In this document: piece after piece, positions 42,985 to 53,205 of the stretch | Layout: every line of letters begins with the position of its first letter | Numbering within the stretch: position 1 is the first letter of the stretch | Source: Asterella californica | Taxonomy: Eukaryota; Streptophyta; Marchantiopsida; Marchantiales; Aytoniaceae | DNA: 64,000 nt | Direction of reading: 5' to 3' | NCBI GenBank assembly: GCA_036924285.1 | Contig: JAYKYS010000023.1 | Span: 806,001 to 870,000 of the forward strand | The notes under the pieces: generated by a model | Databases searched by the model: none | Told to the model about the DNA's origin: nothing | What the model saw: only the letters and a program-made list of their open reading frames with translations | Made by a program: the position numbers and the translations under genes

Positions 42985-44580
42985 TTCTTTTTCAGGTTTC
43001 ATAGCTCATCCGTCCGCCCCCTCCATCTCTTAACCGTCTAGATCTGTCGATACGACAAGATAAACCAACCATCGAGAACAGAATTTTCCTCGATAGATTC
43101 TTCGAGAAGGCCAACTCGCAGACGTGTGCTGAAGTGCACACTACCTGTTTAGAATACCATGCATGTGAAGATTTAGATTTGTCATCCGAAGTACCCTCTT
43201 GCACTAGATGATAAAGTTTTTGTGGTGAAGAATGTCGAGGAGTTCCAGAGATTCTAAGAGTACCAATGTCACGTAGTCTTGGCCCCTTGTGCACCGTATG
43301 GTATTTAACCAACCATCCTGATCATTATAGAGGAAATGTGGTGCTTTCGTTTGTTCAACTCTTTACGAGTTTTAAGCAGTGCTTTGAGTGCAGGAGGGAC
43401 CCTTTAATTTCACACCGAGAAAATGGAGGTTCATGCATTATTCCTCTGCTTGATCAGTGATTCTCTTGTTTCGTGTGTTACCTAATTCTTTGCACAGTTA
43501 TTGTCATGAAATAGCTTGAACTCTGATGTAGATTTAGACGGATTTATAACTGATGATATGACAGCAGACTAATCATGCAAACTCCTCCAGTTTTTATAGT
43601 CTCCTGTCCTGATTCAACTACTCTAGCATAGAGTGATATATTATCGTATGTTTATCCCAGAGTTTAGTATGCTAGTTTAGCGCTAAGATTGTCTTCAGCT
43701 TTGCGCCACACTACTTGAAAGTCGACATCATCAATACAAGACCCGTCGATACATGAAACATCTATCCTCTAGACATCGATATGTTACATGCCTTCTGCTT
43801 GAATGGTCGATTTCTGTCTTTGAAAGTGGAACTGCAAAGCATTTGGAGAGCATAGCACGGGAAATCCGTGGACAGTCATTACGTGTCAGCAATACTTACA
43901 AGAACAGAAGATGAAAACTGACAGAAGGAGTAAAGTCTGAAGGGCTACATCGTTCTGTGACGCTAATCCAACTAGAATATCGATCTACTAAACACGGAAG
44001 TTATTGGATGTTTGGTTTTCTCGTTGAAATAATCGAGATTACAGAGGAATCGAAGTGTTTCGTTTCTTGTTCTTGCGGAACTCATCACCTCGAACCACAG
44101 TATGCGAGATAACGCAAGTGACGAAGAGTATTAATGCTCGAGTCTGAATGACTGAAATATGTAGGAAGAGTGGGCCTCTTTCTGGTGGCAGACGGACCAT
44201 AGGATTTTCTGCCTGCAAGTAACTGCTACTACTCTATCAATACTAGGTTCCATGGAATTCTAAGTTTGCTGTGGAGACCGACAGCATATCTAACAAGAAA
44301 TGAGATTAACAATCGATAGGACTCTTGTCGTCGTGTTCAGAGGTTCTGAGGCGAACCAAGGTCTGAAAAGTCTGCGTAGAAATGCGCTTCGTATTTTCAC
44401 TAAACCAGATTTGGGACGTTCAGCTCTAAGTGTGATGATGAATATATCACGGTGGTGTTCGATTCTCAGGAGAGCTCAATATGCAAGAAGTACTTATGAT
44501 TTCGATTCTGCAGCAGCGATTCGTGAAACAAAAGTTAACAGCAGAAAGAATACGAACTTAACATCACTCGTAGACCTACT
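42985..44580. other. Mosaic of snRNA-flank repeats, no gene
   Basis: Pieces recur elsewhere: 43.27-43.38 kb (CACCGTATGGTATTTAACCA) resembles 45.04-45.14 kb, and TGATATGACAGCAGAC near 43.55 kb resembles the U5 downstream flank at 9.52 and 25.21 kb. It looks like a shuffled copy of the snRNA duplicons. Confidence 0.5.
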
Positions 44581-44586
44581 CGTGAC

Positions 44587-44659
44587 TGGAGGTGCGGGGT
44601 ATCGATCCCCGTGCCTATCGCATGCAAAGCGATCGCTCTACCATGTGAGCTACACCCCC
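44587..44659 (-). tRNA. tRNA-Ala (anticodon TGC)
   Basis: Minus strand, 73 nt without CCA. Acceptor GGGGGTG pairs with CACCTCC and includes G3-T70, the alanine identity pair. D stem is GCTC/GAGC, anticodon stem ATCGC/GCGAT with loop TTTGCAT (anticodon TGC), T stem CGGGG/CCCCG. The T loop reads ATCGATA, with A instead of the usual T54, which weakens the B box. No run of four T follows within about 45 nt. Well folded; possibly weakly expressed. Confidence 0.9.
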
Positions 44660-44716
44660 TCTATGAACACAAATGGACTTTAAATTTTAGGTACTAATGT
44701 GGAGACATCGCGTCTA

Positions 44717-44786
44717 CTTACACCGTATTCGGGACACAGTTAGCGGCTTATCACAATATTTGGAACGCCTCTTCACTGAGGCGCCA
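44717..44786 (+). pseudogene. 5'-truncated U5 snRNA, copy E
   Basis: CACCGTATTCGGGACACAG, TTAGCGGCTTATCACAATAT and TTGGAACGCCTCTTCACTGA match the U5 3' half with the Sm site (AATATTTGG) and terminal hairpin GCCTC/GAGGC. Loop 1 and the 5' half are absent. It lies 58 bp from the tRNA. Confidence 0.85.
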
Positions 44787-45189
44787 CCAATTTAACTCCA
44801 AGTTGTATTATGCGGGTATATTGACACCGAACCCAAAGAAACTGTCACCTCAAGCACCGCCTCACTCATCCCTTGTAAGGCTTGATGGGGTGTCTCCATC
44901 CGTTGGATATTCATTGCGTCGCGTGTTTCCCCTCACTCGGTAGTCCAGTGTTTGAAACGAAGAAATGTTCGAGGAGATTAGGTGACCGAACCTGATAGGA
45001 TACTGAGATTCTGGAAATACCTGTTTCATACGGTCTCCCGTGCGTACCATATGGCATCTGGCCATCCTCATCATGATACGGAAAACGTGGTGCTGCAATC
45101 TGTCGAGATCTTGACGTACGACTAGTAAGCATTTCGTTCGAAAATTTTCAAAGACAATCATCAAAGGTTCACCGAAAATTCAACGTAAA

Positions 45190-45655
45190 TCTTATCTTCT
45201 GTACCGTCAAGGATAAACGACTGCAACCAGTCTGTCTATCGAGAAAAAGCTTCCCTTCCAAAACAAGACGAGAGAGCTCCGTCTCGAAACAGAAGCCTCA
45301 ACATTTTGACAGGACTCAACCCTTGTCTAACCGAGGCGACCCTATTGTCACAGACTTTCACTCACTTGTTGTGCGCACCCACCTCCGCCCTGAACCTTTC
45401 TTTCTTTTGGAACAGGTCGGGATTCTCAGTAGCACCTGTTGACTTATGAACTCTATTTTCTCTCACTTTCCTCAACTTGCCAAATCCGAAAGCCCCCACG
45501 AGTCATTCCAGTATATCTTCTCATCCATTTGTTTTTATCTTACCCCAAACGCCGTGATTCCTTTACTTCCATAGTCACAGTAACAACTCTGTGGGAAGAA
45601 TACGAATAGTTTACTAAACCCTCGTCGATAAACCCACATACCTGTAACAAAACTG
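45190..45655 (+). repeat. Inverted copy of U2-B upstream region, without U2
   Basis: The reverse complement of this stretch matches 15092-15480 (TTTTAGTAAACTATTC, GGTAAGATAAAAACAAATG, and the AAGCTTCCCTTCCAAAACAA block). The promoter-proximal end carries AAACCCACATACC (45630-45642), close to both the local USE and the angiosperm USE, but about 70 bases on there is no U2. Confidence 0.65.
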
Positions 45656-45749
45656 AAGATTGTACTCCAAGTTTTTCAGAATATGGAACTTCATCTCTCA
45701 CAACAGAATTTAGAACTGATAACAGATCAGCTTGTTAAAACTAATTAGA

Positions 45750-46028
45750 AGGAGAACTTAACAGAAATATTTTGAGATGAAGTGTGCACAGCTTTACTTA
45801 ACTTCAGAACTGGTACAAACATAAAAGGCCTCGACTCATACTACTCTACAAAGAATGTGAGTTAATATACTACTGGTACATAATTGCTGTCACCTCAAAG
45901 TGACTTACCTAACTTCTGTCACTGTACCTCTCACGTCAAAGTCATGTCACAAGTCTCCTCTTCATTTTATTTTTTTGTCTTTTTACTTTCCGTGGAGTTT
46001 AGTTGTGACCCTCTAATGATATTTAACA
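45750..46028 (-). repeat. Probable 3' LTR of the minus-strand copia
   Basis: On the minus strand TGTTAAATATCATTAG begins right after a purine tract GAAGGAGGG that follows the pol stop. The right end of the element is thus placed; the far end is not determined. Confidence 0.55.
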
Positions 46029-46038
46029 CCCTCCTTCA

Positions 46039-47800
46039 TTAGAGCATCACTTCCTTCATACCTAGTAAATCTCTAATATGTATAACCCTTAGCTTTGATA
46101 ATGCTTTGGTAAAACTACTAGCTAGTTGATCTTCTGATGGACAATATTCCAGCTTGATTATCTTAGCTTCAATTTTCTCTCTGATATGATGTAACCTTGT
46201 CTCCATATCTTTTGTTCTTTCTCTGATAACCATGTTGTCGACCAATTAGCTAATATTTTTATCCACATGTAATACTGTAGGTCCCGGACTTTTCTCTCAT
46301 CTCCAACAATAAATTCCTTAATCGTATCAAGGTAACAGAACCATCACTAAAAGTAATGTATTCAGAAGATCTTGCAACTGTATTCTGCTTCTTGCTGCTC
46401 CAACTGATAATTCCACTTGAACATAAGTTGAAGCATGCACCTGATGTGGATTTTCTGTTGCTAGTATCTCCAGCCCAATCACTATCACTGAAATCATGAA
46501 GTTCACTCCTCCCTTCCTTAAAGAAGACCAAGATTGATAGTACCTTTCAGATATCTCAGAATTCTTTGCTGCAACCCAATGAGATGATAAGGAGTAGTTG
46601 CACCAACTCCTTATCACTTCTTGAAATTAAGATATCATCCACATATAAGATGAGTATGATCCCTTTTGAATTATCTTTCAAGACATAGAGGTTTGCCCGA
46701 CGCCTGCAAGCGCCAAGAAAGCTCTAGAATTAGATGATCTTTTCATCGCCTCCAAAGTTACACCCAACTATGATCTTCTGAGTTAATGGCTGTATAGAAA
46801 CTCATGTATCTCAGAATACAAACTCTTGGTGCTTGCTTTAATCCATATAAATATTTTTTGAGATGTACACAAGATCCATCTTCTTTTTCACTTCAAATCC
46901 AGGTGGTTGAACCATGTAAACTTCTTTTTCTAACCCTTCATGAAGGAAAGTTGACTTAACATCCATTTGATGTATTTCCCAGTGGTAATGATCATCAAGA
47001 GTCATTGCAAGTCTGATTGAACAGCAAGAAGTTTGAGATGTCTGATTTGGATTTAGCAAGATTATTCCATGATGTTTTATTTGACAGATGGAGGACTGAT
47101 TTATGCTTTCTCAACAAGCATACATAAAGTCTATACTTGGAGTTCAGATGGAAGATTTGGAAGTCATCAGCAATACCTATGGAGGAAGACAATGGAGGAG
47201 ACTACAGCTGAAAGCAGACATGATATTTGTTATGCTGTTGGGAGGCTAAGTCAACATTTTGCAACTGGTGCAAAAGTTTCTCCATAATAAATCTCCTCTT
47301 GTTGTTGAAATCCTCTTGCTACTAACCTTGCTTTCAGCTTGTCAACTGAACCATCCGATTCTAGCTTAGATTTTTAAATCCATTTGCATTGGATGGCTCT
47401 TTTTCCTCCTAGTAGCTTAACCAGATCCCATGTATGATTTTTGAGTAGCATTTTGTACTCCTCTTGCATAGCTTGTCTCCAACCAAGGTCTTTCTTAGCT
47501 TCTTCAAATGTAAATAGATCATCCTCTTGAATACTTTCAGCAAGCCCACAATAATCATCAAGCCTTTCTAGTGATCTTGTAACCATTTTTTATCTCATTA
47601 CTTGAAAAAATTGATGCATGTTGTAAGTCATCTCTCTTAAGTTCATGAATATTTGGGAACTCAGATTCAGAATTTGGTTGAAATTCAACTTGTTCTTCAC
47701 TAGGATTAGTGAGAGATGTTGACTAATCCAAGTCCACCTTAATATCAGATTTATCAGATTCTGAATCAATCTGATCCTCGCATGTAGGTAGCTTAAATCT
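46039..47800 (-). pseudogene. Copia RT-RNase H, internally rearranged
   Basis: Minus-strand order: RT start ([64 protein letters not shown]) to about 47245. An inverted piece follows (47020-47250). Then HYHWEIHQMDVKSTFLHEGL, EVYMVQPPGFEVKKK and LYVDDILIS (about 46630-46652), then ILRYLKGTINLGLL, RNase H (HDFSDSDWAGDTSNRKSTSG, ISWSSKKQNTVARSSEY) and the end (IKLEYCPSEDQLASSFTKAL, RDLLGM). Frameshifts and stops occur throughout. The LTR follows at 46028. Confidence 0.9.
47020..47250 (+). pseudogene. Inverted, displaced RT segment inside the copia pol
   Basis: On the plus strand KKFEMSDLDLARLFHD, FMLSQQAYIKSILGVQMEDL and, in another frame, [15 protein letters not shown] are the copia segment that normally lies between YVDDILIS and ILRYLKGT. 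In the host element that segment is missing from its proper place, so it was moved upstream and flipped. Confidence 0.8.
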
Positions 47801-48329
47801 GTAGATATCTTGTTCCTCAGTCTCTCGTAGCAACTGTCGATCTTTGCCGATACTTCGAAGTCAAAAATGTCTTCCTCGCTCCTCTACCGGCTGGGGGGCA
47901 GGTTACTACTGTGGTAAGTCAATAACTATGTCTCAGGTGGTCAAAATAGCAATACGCAGTATACTTGAAGGTGTTGTAATTGTGGATCATCATGAATGAA
48001 TTGATGGGTGCGGTCTCCGTGAGACCGTGTAGCAGTATGACTGTTCAGTTTCATCACTTGTTCATCTGGCTTACCAAGACACCGGTGCTTTGACAGGACG
48101 TGGTGCAGCATTTGATGTAGCCATGGCTTCTAATAAATTTATCCTCTCAGCAATTTCATCTTAATCCTTACACCTTTGAAGCAGGTTCAATTCACTTCCT
48201 GCAAACCACACGAATTGAGAATTGTAGTGTTGACGATTCACTGCTAGAATATCAGCGAGTCAGGAGATCCTGTCTGGACTAGAAAGTTGAGCATCGGGGT
48301 GATGATGTTGCCTTCTCACTCTCAAAAAC

Positions 48330-48841
48330 TCCAGCAGAAGGGGATTCTGAGTCTGACAGGATGTTCATAGCATGAGGAGTAAAAACCTTGATTTAACCCA
48401 AGAGTGACCAGCGCCGAGTGCAAGTTTTGTAGAGCAAGGAGTAGAGACGGTGCTGAAGCTGCAGCGTATGTCAGCACTTCGTTCCCCATAGATATCATGG
48501 TGATGTTCGTGGTCGGATAGGCGGCTATGTTAGCTTGCACCCCTTGAAGAGCAGCTGCTGGTGAGTTCACCAAGGGCATGATCTGATCATTTCCCGCTAC
48601 GATAACGACCCCGATGTGCGAGGCCGCAAAGACTATGAGAACGTTCGGGTTGGTGTCGAAAAGCTTCACCTTCTCTGTCGTTGTGGTGAGCAGCAGCTCC
48701 TGAACTTCAGCTGGTGGTAGAAGATTATCAGCAACATGTTTGTAATTCAGTCCAATAGCGCTCAAATCTCTCAGAGCACGAAGTGTGTGTTAGATAAGCA
48801 GAGATACTTGAAAGCAGTGCTCCTAGTAGTGAGAATATCAT
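48330..48841 (-). pseudogene. GH17 beta-1,3-glucanase remnant
   Basis: Minus strand. A hydrophobic N-terminus from ATG 48841 (MIFSLLGALLSSISAYL) looks like a signal peptide. After a frameshift near 48780 the mature start reads SAIGLNYKHVADNLLPPAEV, then TTTEKVKLFDTNPNVLIVFA, GNDQIMPLVNSPAAALQGVQ and NITMISMGNEVLTYAA with the proton-donor Glu. A second frameshift leads to VFTPHAMNILSDSESPSAGV and then LNFLVQTGSPDSL. Plant GH17 enzymes act on callose or fungal glucan outside the cell. The half with the nucleophile Glu is absent. No intron is needed to explain the join. Confidence 0.88.
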
Positions 48842-48869
48842 GTTGAAGCTTGAACTAGCTCTGAAGCAG

Positions 48870-49200
48870 CAATGACAGATGATGCTCAAGAATGGTTTGA
48901 TAATAATAAATATAGTGAATTCAATAGAATTCAATTTTCTTATGGAGAAGATGACAATTTCAATGTTCGAGCTGACATGCGAGATCAAGAAAGTGTCGTG
49001 GAGCCTAGTCTGTATGTAGAGATGGCGACAGATGATGCTTTCTGTTGAGAAGAGGATATATCTCTAGTGGGAAAGACCTTCGCCAAGTTGTAGTTGCAAG
49101 CTGTTCGAATCAAGCTGGGTGCATTGTTTGAATCGATGGAAGACTTCCAATTTGTCCTTGATTGTTGGTCTGTCTTCAACTCACGCATTAACAAGCACTA
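48870..49200 (+). other. Possible MULE-type transposase N-terminal fragment
   Basis: On + there is an acidic stretch, then SLVGKTFAKL and LGALFESMEDFQFVLDCWSV, then FNSRINK, which recalls the N-terminal domain of MuDR-type transposases. One stop interrupts. The similarity is weak and could be chance. Confidence 0.3.
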
Positions 49201-49499
49201 GAGAACCCAGAATTTTATTGAGTTTGAACGTGTATATATGATTTTTCTCTCAGGAAAGATCCTCCAAGCAGGAAGCGATGTGGTAAAATTGTGGATCATG
49301 CATCAGACAAGGAGAATCAAACACCTCACATAAAACCTAGAACATTTTCTCAGTTCACCTAGCGTCAAGCATCTCAAAGCTGTGTAGTTGGAGGTACAAA
49401 TTTGAACCAGACGCACAGAAGAGTGGAGGAAGAGCAAGGATTCAACTTGGGAATAAGATTGAAGAAGACACAAGAAGTATCTCAGTCAGGTGCGTGAGA

Positions 49500-49819
49500 T
49501 CAAGCTATTTGTTATTTATCAGCAGGACCATTTCAGAGATCATTTCCAGAGGCAGGCACCGAGGAGGTTGGATCTGAGAATGGGAGTTTGAAAGAAAAAA
49601 GAACCGAGTCTGGCGTAGACTTTAAGTGCTTATGTGCGCGAGTTCAATGCTAAGCTGGATTCTTTCCAAGTGGACTAAGGAGACCAAAATATATATATTT
49701 ATTGGGGGACTCAAGTCTAGCTCGGAGAAGACCCTCTTCTGGATATATGAGCTACTTGTGACAAGTGTCAAACTTTTGAAGCTAGCGGAGCGAATTGAGG
49801 ACGATGTCAGATATTCTTA
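49500..49819 (+). pseudogene. Gypsy gag fragment
   Basis: RDHFQRQAPRRLDLRMG, LSAYVREFNAKLDSFQVD and, shifted, IYIFIGGLKSSSEKTLF and LKLAERIEDDVR follow the capsid order of gypsy gag. It is joined directly to the truncated LTR at 49820. Confidence 0.7.
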
Positions 49820-50521
49820 AAGAGTGAGCACTACAATCTTGTCATCTTGTCTAAAAGGTAGAAAGGAGGTGGAAAGTATCCCTTATCTTCTTTTGACTTG
49901 ATATTAGTGGTGGGATTAAAGTTGTGGACTTTGTGGATATAAAAAACAAGAAGAGATTTCACATGTCTCTTTTTTAGTAGATCCTAGTGTAGAAGGGGTG
50001 GAAACTTGAGATTCCTTGAGAATATTTCAGAATCCTTCTAGAACTTTTTGACTTTGAAGGAATAAACCCATGTGAAAAGGTAAGAAGCCCATGTGATTAA
50101 TGCTTTTACCTTAAGTAATATCTTAGTAAAACTCGATAAAAATAGTTACGACTAAGTTACCAAAGAGTACCAAAGTAAAAACCTAGAAAGTATAAATAGA
50201 GGAGTAGAGAAGAGCTCCTCATCCTTGTTTTAACATCGTCATAATGACAATTTGAGCAATATAGAGAGAGTGTGATATTTTAGCTTGTGAGAACTTGAGA
50301 AACGTCGTTAGAATGGAGAATTTTAGTTGATGAGTTTATGGGTGTGTGAATAATTGAATTTAGCATTCTTCTCTTCAAATTCATGGTGTGCTTCAATCAA
50401 ATCCATCAGAGGTGACCCTTGAGTGAGAGATAGGGTTCGACATGTGCACATTCATTGATGAATATCCTTGAGGTTGATAGATTAGGGGGTAGTTGATCGA
50501 TAGGACCGTTGAGGATTTACA
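49820..50521 (+). repeat. LTR copy B, 5'-truncated 5' LTR
   Basis: Starts inside the LTR (AAAGAGTGAGCACTAC, equivalent to 53469) and runs to the ...GGATTTACA end. TATAAATA and the GAGGAG/CTCCTC hairpin are present near 50.19-50.22 kb. A primer-binding site follows, so it is a 5' LTR. Confidence 0.85.
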
Positions 50522-50525
50522 TTTT

Positions 50526-50543
50526 TGGTTCCGTTGCCGAGAC
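50526..50543 (+). other. Gypsy primer-binding site (tRNA-Asp type, degenerate)
   Basis: TGGTTCCGTTGCCGAGAC lies 4 bases after the LTR and resembles the Athila/Tat-type site TGGCGCCGTTGCCGGGGA. The primer assignment rests on that resemblance. Confidence 0.65.
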
Positions 50544-50544
50544 C

Positions 50545-52005
50545 TCACTTAAAAGGATTGTTGAAGGATGTTTAGAGTTCAATTCTACATTCGACAACAA
50601 GAGATTATGAGAAAGCACATGGAGAGAACGTTGAGAAGAGAGAGAGAGAGCTAACGTGATTTTAGCAACATTAGAACCTTTTGTATATCCCGTAGTGATC
50701 TTTGACGCGTTAGAGGTTATTCTCTATATCTTGTTTACTTAAAAAAGGTTTGAGGAGAGTTGAAAGTGGATGCAAAAGAATTGAAGAGAAATGAGGAGAA
50801 CAAAATTATTAGAGGAGAAAAATTCGTACAATCACTGTCAGATTGTTGTGTTTTTTATTTTCCTGTGAAACTTTCCAGCATTTTGGATTGGTTGATAGGC
50901 TATCTAAAACAACAGAAACCATAGGAAAAGATGGTCTAGAGAGGGAGATATAATTATTCAAAGTGAAAGGGTTTATTATTGAGAGTTTAGGAATTCTGTT
51001 GTCTGGAAACGTGTTACAATCGTTGTCAGATTTTCTGTGAATTTTATTTTTTACGAGAATTTCTAGTATCTTAGCTTGGCTGATAAGCTATCTTGGACAA
51101 CAAAAATCGTAGGAAGAGGAGGTGTAGAGAAAGAGCTATAAATTATCAAATTTGAGGGGGTCTATTTGTGAAAGTTTAGAAATTCTGTTCTCCAGAAATT
51201 TTGTATAGTCGCTGTCATCTTTTTCTGTGTTTTTATTTCTTTGTGAAAATTTCCAGGATTATTGCTTGGCTGATAAGCTATCACAAGAAACAAAAATCAT
51301 GAGAAGGTGAGGTCTGTAGAGAAAAATAGAATTTTTCAAAGTGGAGGGGGTTGACAATCATGAGTAAAGTGAAAATATACAAATTTTAGTTCTCTGAAAA
51401 TTTGTACAGCCAACACCATTTCTTCTTATTAGGGAAGTTTCTGTTGAAACTTCATGAGTTAGTAGCTTGGAGGTTGAGACTAGAGCTCACAAAAATCTTA
51501 GGAGATCTCTTACCGACTAAGAGATATACATTTCGGCATACAAGGAGGTCTTGAAGGTATTTCATGGAGAATCCAATTCAAGTGTCGAGGTGGAAAAAGA
51601 GACGTTTGGGAGATTGAACGGAGACGGAGAAGCCAAAGTTAAGTATAGATGAGTTGCGAACACGCATCTATAGCACTTGGAGTGCCCTCTTTACTCTATA
51701 TCAAGAAGCTTCCTAGACCATTAGCGTAGATGTGAAGAAAGTGGAGTGGAAAGCATCATTCATTATGGAGGCCACGAATGCTCTGGTGAAGTAGAGTTGG
51801 ATCCTTACAAGAGTGAGTTTAAGATGTCTACTGTGATTAGTACAAACGATGGTGATGAGGATCATATCTTAGACAGTTAATTTTAGATTAGATTTTATTT
51901 CGTGTATAGCATGTATAATACACGATTTCTAATATAAAGCTCGAAAGAGTTAAGAAAGTAGAAAGTGATGTAGAATTATTTTCCTAATTATTTTGTCCAT
52001 TTAAC
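50545..52005. other. Leader and internal region of gypsy element, three weak repeats
   Basis: A unit of about 190 bp containing TTGGCTGATAAGCTATC or close variants, with a following AAATTCTGTT, recurs at about 50.88, 51.07 and 51.26 kb with moderate divergence. No open frame. A GAGAGAGAGAGAGC run is near 50.64 kb. Confidence 0.5.
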
Positions 52006-52007
52006 GA

Positions 52008-52370
52008 TTGAGAAGACGTAACAACATGAGTGAAAGTTCAAAAGACTGGAAAGTTAGACTTAGAAACCTTCCTCAAGGTTTAAATGTCATAGTAAGTGTC
52101 GAAGAGAGTTTGAGAGAGATTATCGTAGAGTTTGAGAACACTAGTACAAAACCTCAAGTAGAATCTCCGAGGAGAAGAGTAGAAATCGACTTGTGGTGTT
52201 ATTTGTGTAGAGAGTTGGGACATAAAGTAATGAATTGTCCAACTAGGATCAGAGCAAAGAGAGCCAAAGGAAAGCGAGAGTTTACTGATTTAAGTCTTCG
52301 AGTGGGTCCATCTTCATCAGCGCCAATTCATCTTCTAGGAGGATCTTTGTCCAAGTTGTGGAGTGGATGA
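52008..52370 (+). pseudogene. Gag-type ORF with CCHC knuckle
   Basis: 120 codons open. CYLCRELGHKVMNC (about 52197-52238) is a CX2CX4HX4C nucleocapsid knuckle, preceded by an acidic region and followed by basic residues (RIRAKRAKGKREF). It lies before, not after, the capsid-like sequence at 52714, which is the reverse of normal order and suggests two different gag remnants or a rearrangement. Confidence 0.7.
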
Positions 52371-52713
52371 TCTATCAAGAGGACACAAGTGCGTAGATGT
52401 GGCCATCTTACTTATATCAGTAGTCGAGAAGTTGGACGAGACTCAGAGAGTTGAGACGGAGAAGTTGTCGACTTCAAAGGAAGACTCGGCTGAGTTATGA
52501 TGGAGATCGTCATTCAAATAATGGAGAAGGCGGTGATGCGACTCAAGCTCATGATGATCTTGGGAGAAGAAATGACACAAGAGGTGTTGTAACAACCGTT
52601 TTCTTTCATTTTATCTATGGTAGATTATTCTCGAATCAAATTGTTGATGTTCGTACACTTTTAGCGAGTCATTGTTGCACGAAGATTAGAAGAGTAGAAA
52701 GAGTAGTTACACG

Positions 52714-53200
52714 ATGAGGAAACTACCCGTGTTTCATGAGAAAGACAATGAAGATGTAGAACTGTTTGTTCGAGACCTCAAAAGAGATTGCATCAAAAAC
52801 AACGTGAGAAGGAAGGAAGAATGAGTGTTGTTACTGCCAAATACTTTAAAATATTTTGCTCTTACGTGGTATGAAGACCGAGTGAAGAAAAAGACACCTG
52901 GTACAGTTGAAGACATATGAGAGACATTGAGTAACGCACTCATTAAAGAGTTTCTTCCAGAAGAGAGTTATGAGAAGCTCATGGTGGAGCTTACTCATTT
53001 GAAGCAACGGGACGATGAAAAAGTTCAACAGTATGCGGAAAGGGTGGATAAGTTGGAGCAACGGTTTTGAATGTTTATACGAAAGAGTGGAGACAACATG
53101 GAGCTAACGATGATGAGGATTGGAGCGATACTAACTAAGAACTTGGTGGGAGGGTTGAGACCTTCAATTCGAGTCCAAGTGACATACGAGAAGCCAGCAA
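52714..53200 (+). pseudogene. Gypsy gag capsid region
   Basis: From ATG 52714: KLPVFHEKDNEDVELFVRDL, YFALTWYEDRVKKKTPGTVE, LIKEFLPEESYEKLMVELTH and LKQRDDEKVQQYAERVDKL, the retrotransposon gag pattern. Four TGA or TAA stops interrupt the frame. It is cut at the 3' end by LTR sequence at 53206. Confidence 0.8.
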
Positions 53201-53205
53201 CCAGA

